DNA of 13,563 bases from UBA4582 sp964228885 (GTDB taxonomy: Bacteria; Pseudomonadota; Gammaproteobacteria; Pseudomonadales; Azotimanducaceae): assembly GCA_964228885.1 (NCBI GenBank), contig CAXRCG010000222.1, forward strand, positions 1-13,563. The letters are read 5' to 3'. How positions within the stretch are numbered: position 1 is the first letter of the stretch; each line of letters opens with the position of its first letter. The notes under the pieces are model-generated. The model saw only the letters and a list, made by a program, of their open reading frames with translations. It had not been told where the DNA came from and made no database searches. Shown here in pieces: positions 13,529 through 13,563 of the stretch. A program made the position numbers and the translations under genes.

Positions 13529-13563
13529 CGAAAGTCGACTTCTAGAGAGCAGACCGCTTGATT

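Noticed and set aside
13532..13541. Palindrome AAGTCGACTT just after the Rieske gene
   Set aside because: Only 10 bp with no loop or U-run; not a terminator, and too little downstream sequence remains to judge it.
1..13563. Mobile elements, CRISPR repeats, tRNA or rRNA genes
   Set aside because: No transposase or integrase gene, no regularly spaced repeats, and no tRNA- or rRNA-like stretch was seen; intergenic gaps are all under 190 bp.

Overview
The window is a compact, entirely protein-coding stretch of bacterial DNA with 15 genes (the first one cut by the window edge). Gene repertoire, medium GC content, sigma70-like promoter boxes and AAGGA-type ribosome sites suggest a proteobacterium, most probably a gammaproteobacterium with broad catabolic ability such as the marine oligotrophic groups. 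This taxonomic guess is inference; there is no rRNA, tRNA or other marker to fix it. I see no mobile element, CRISPR array or RNA gene.

Layout. (1) 2-418, plus: the 3' end of a luciferase-like (LLM) oxidoreductase. (2) 2909-444, minus: a likely operon of a NUDT19-like Nudix hydrolase, a second LLM oxidoreductase annotated in this family as F420-dependent, and a glutathione S-transferase. (3) 3065-6450, plus: a CaiB/BaiF (class III) CoA transferase, a small fumarylacetoacetate-hydrolase-family enzyme and an MHS-type organic-acid/H+ symporter, which together look like an uptake-and-breakdown unit for an organic acid of unknown identity. (4) 6911-6447, minus: an Lrp/AsnC regulator, divergent from (5) 7099-10660, plus: a tightly overlapped tyrosine/4-hydroxyphenylpyruvate catabolic operon of hpd, a small VOC metalloenzyme, fahA and maiA. 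The 187-bp gap between regulator and operon carries a symmetric operator-like array. (6) 11242-10655, minus: a TetR-type repressor, divergent from (7) 11361-13528, plus: a LinB-like haloalkane dehalogenase and a Rieske oxygenase alpha subunit.

How the genes work together. Region 5 encodes three of the four steps from 4-hydroxyphenylpyruvate to fumarate plus acetoacetate; homogentisate 1,2-dioxygenase (hmgA) is missing, and an uncharacterised VOC protein with a complete His-Glu-His-Glu metal set sits where it would be expected. Region 7 looks like a self-contained, repressor-controlled module: a near-consensus promoter (TTGACA, 17 bp, TATAAA) overlaps an opposing promoter for the TetR gene, with a 14-bp palindrome at the shared -10 region. 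A hydrolytic dehalogenase followed by a Rieske oxygenase suggests a two-step attack on a halogenated alkyl compound. That pairing, and the VOC-for-HmgA arrangement, are the two most interesting hypotheses here.

Convergent genes are packed so tightly that stop codons overlap (CTAG at 6447-6450; 6 bp at 10655-10660).
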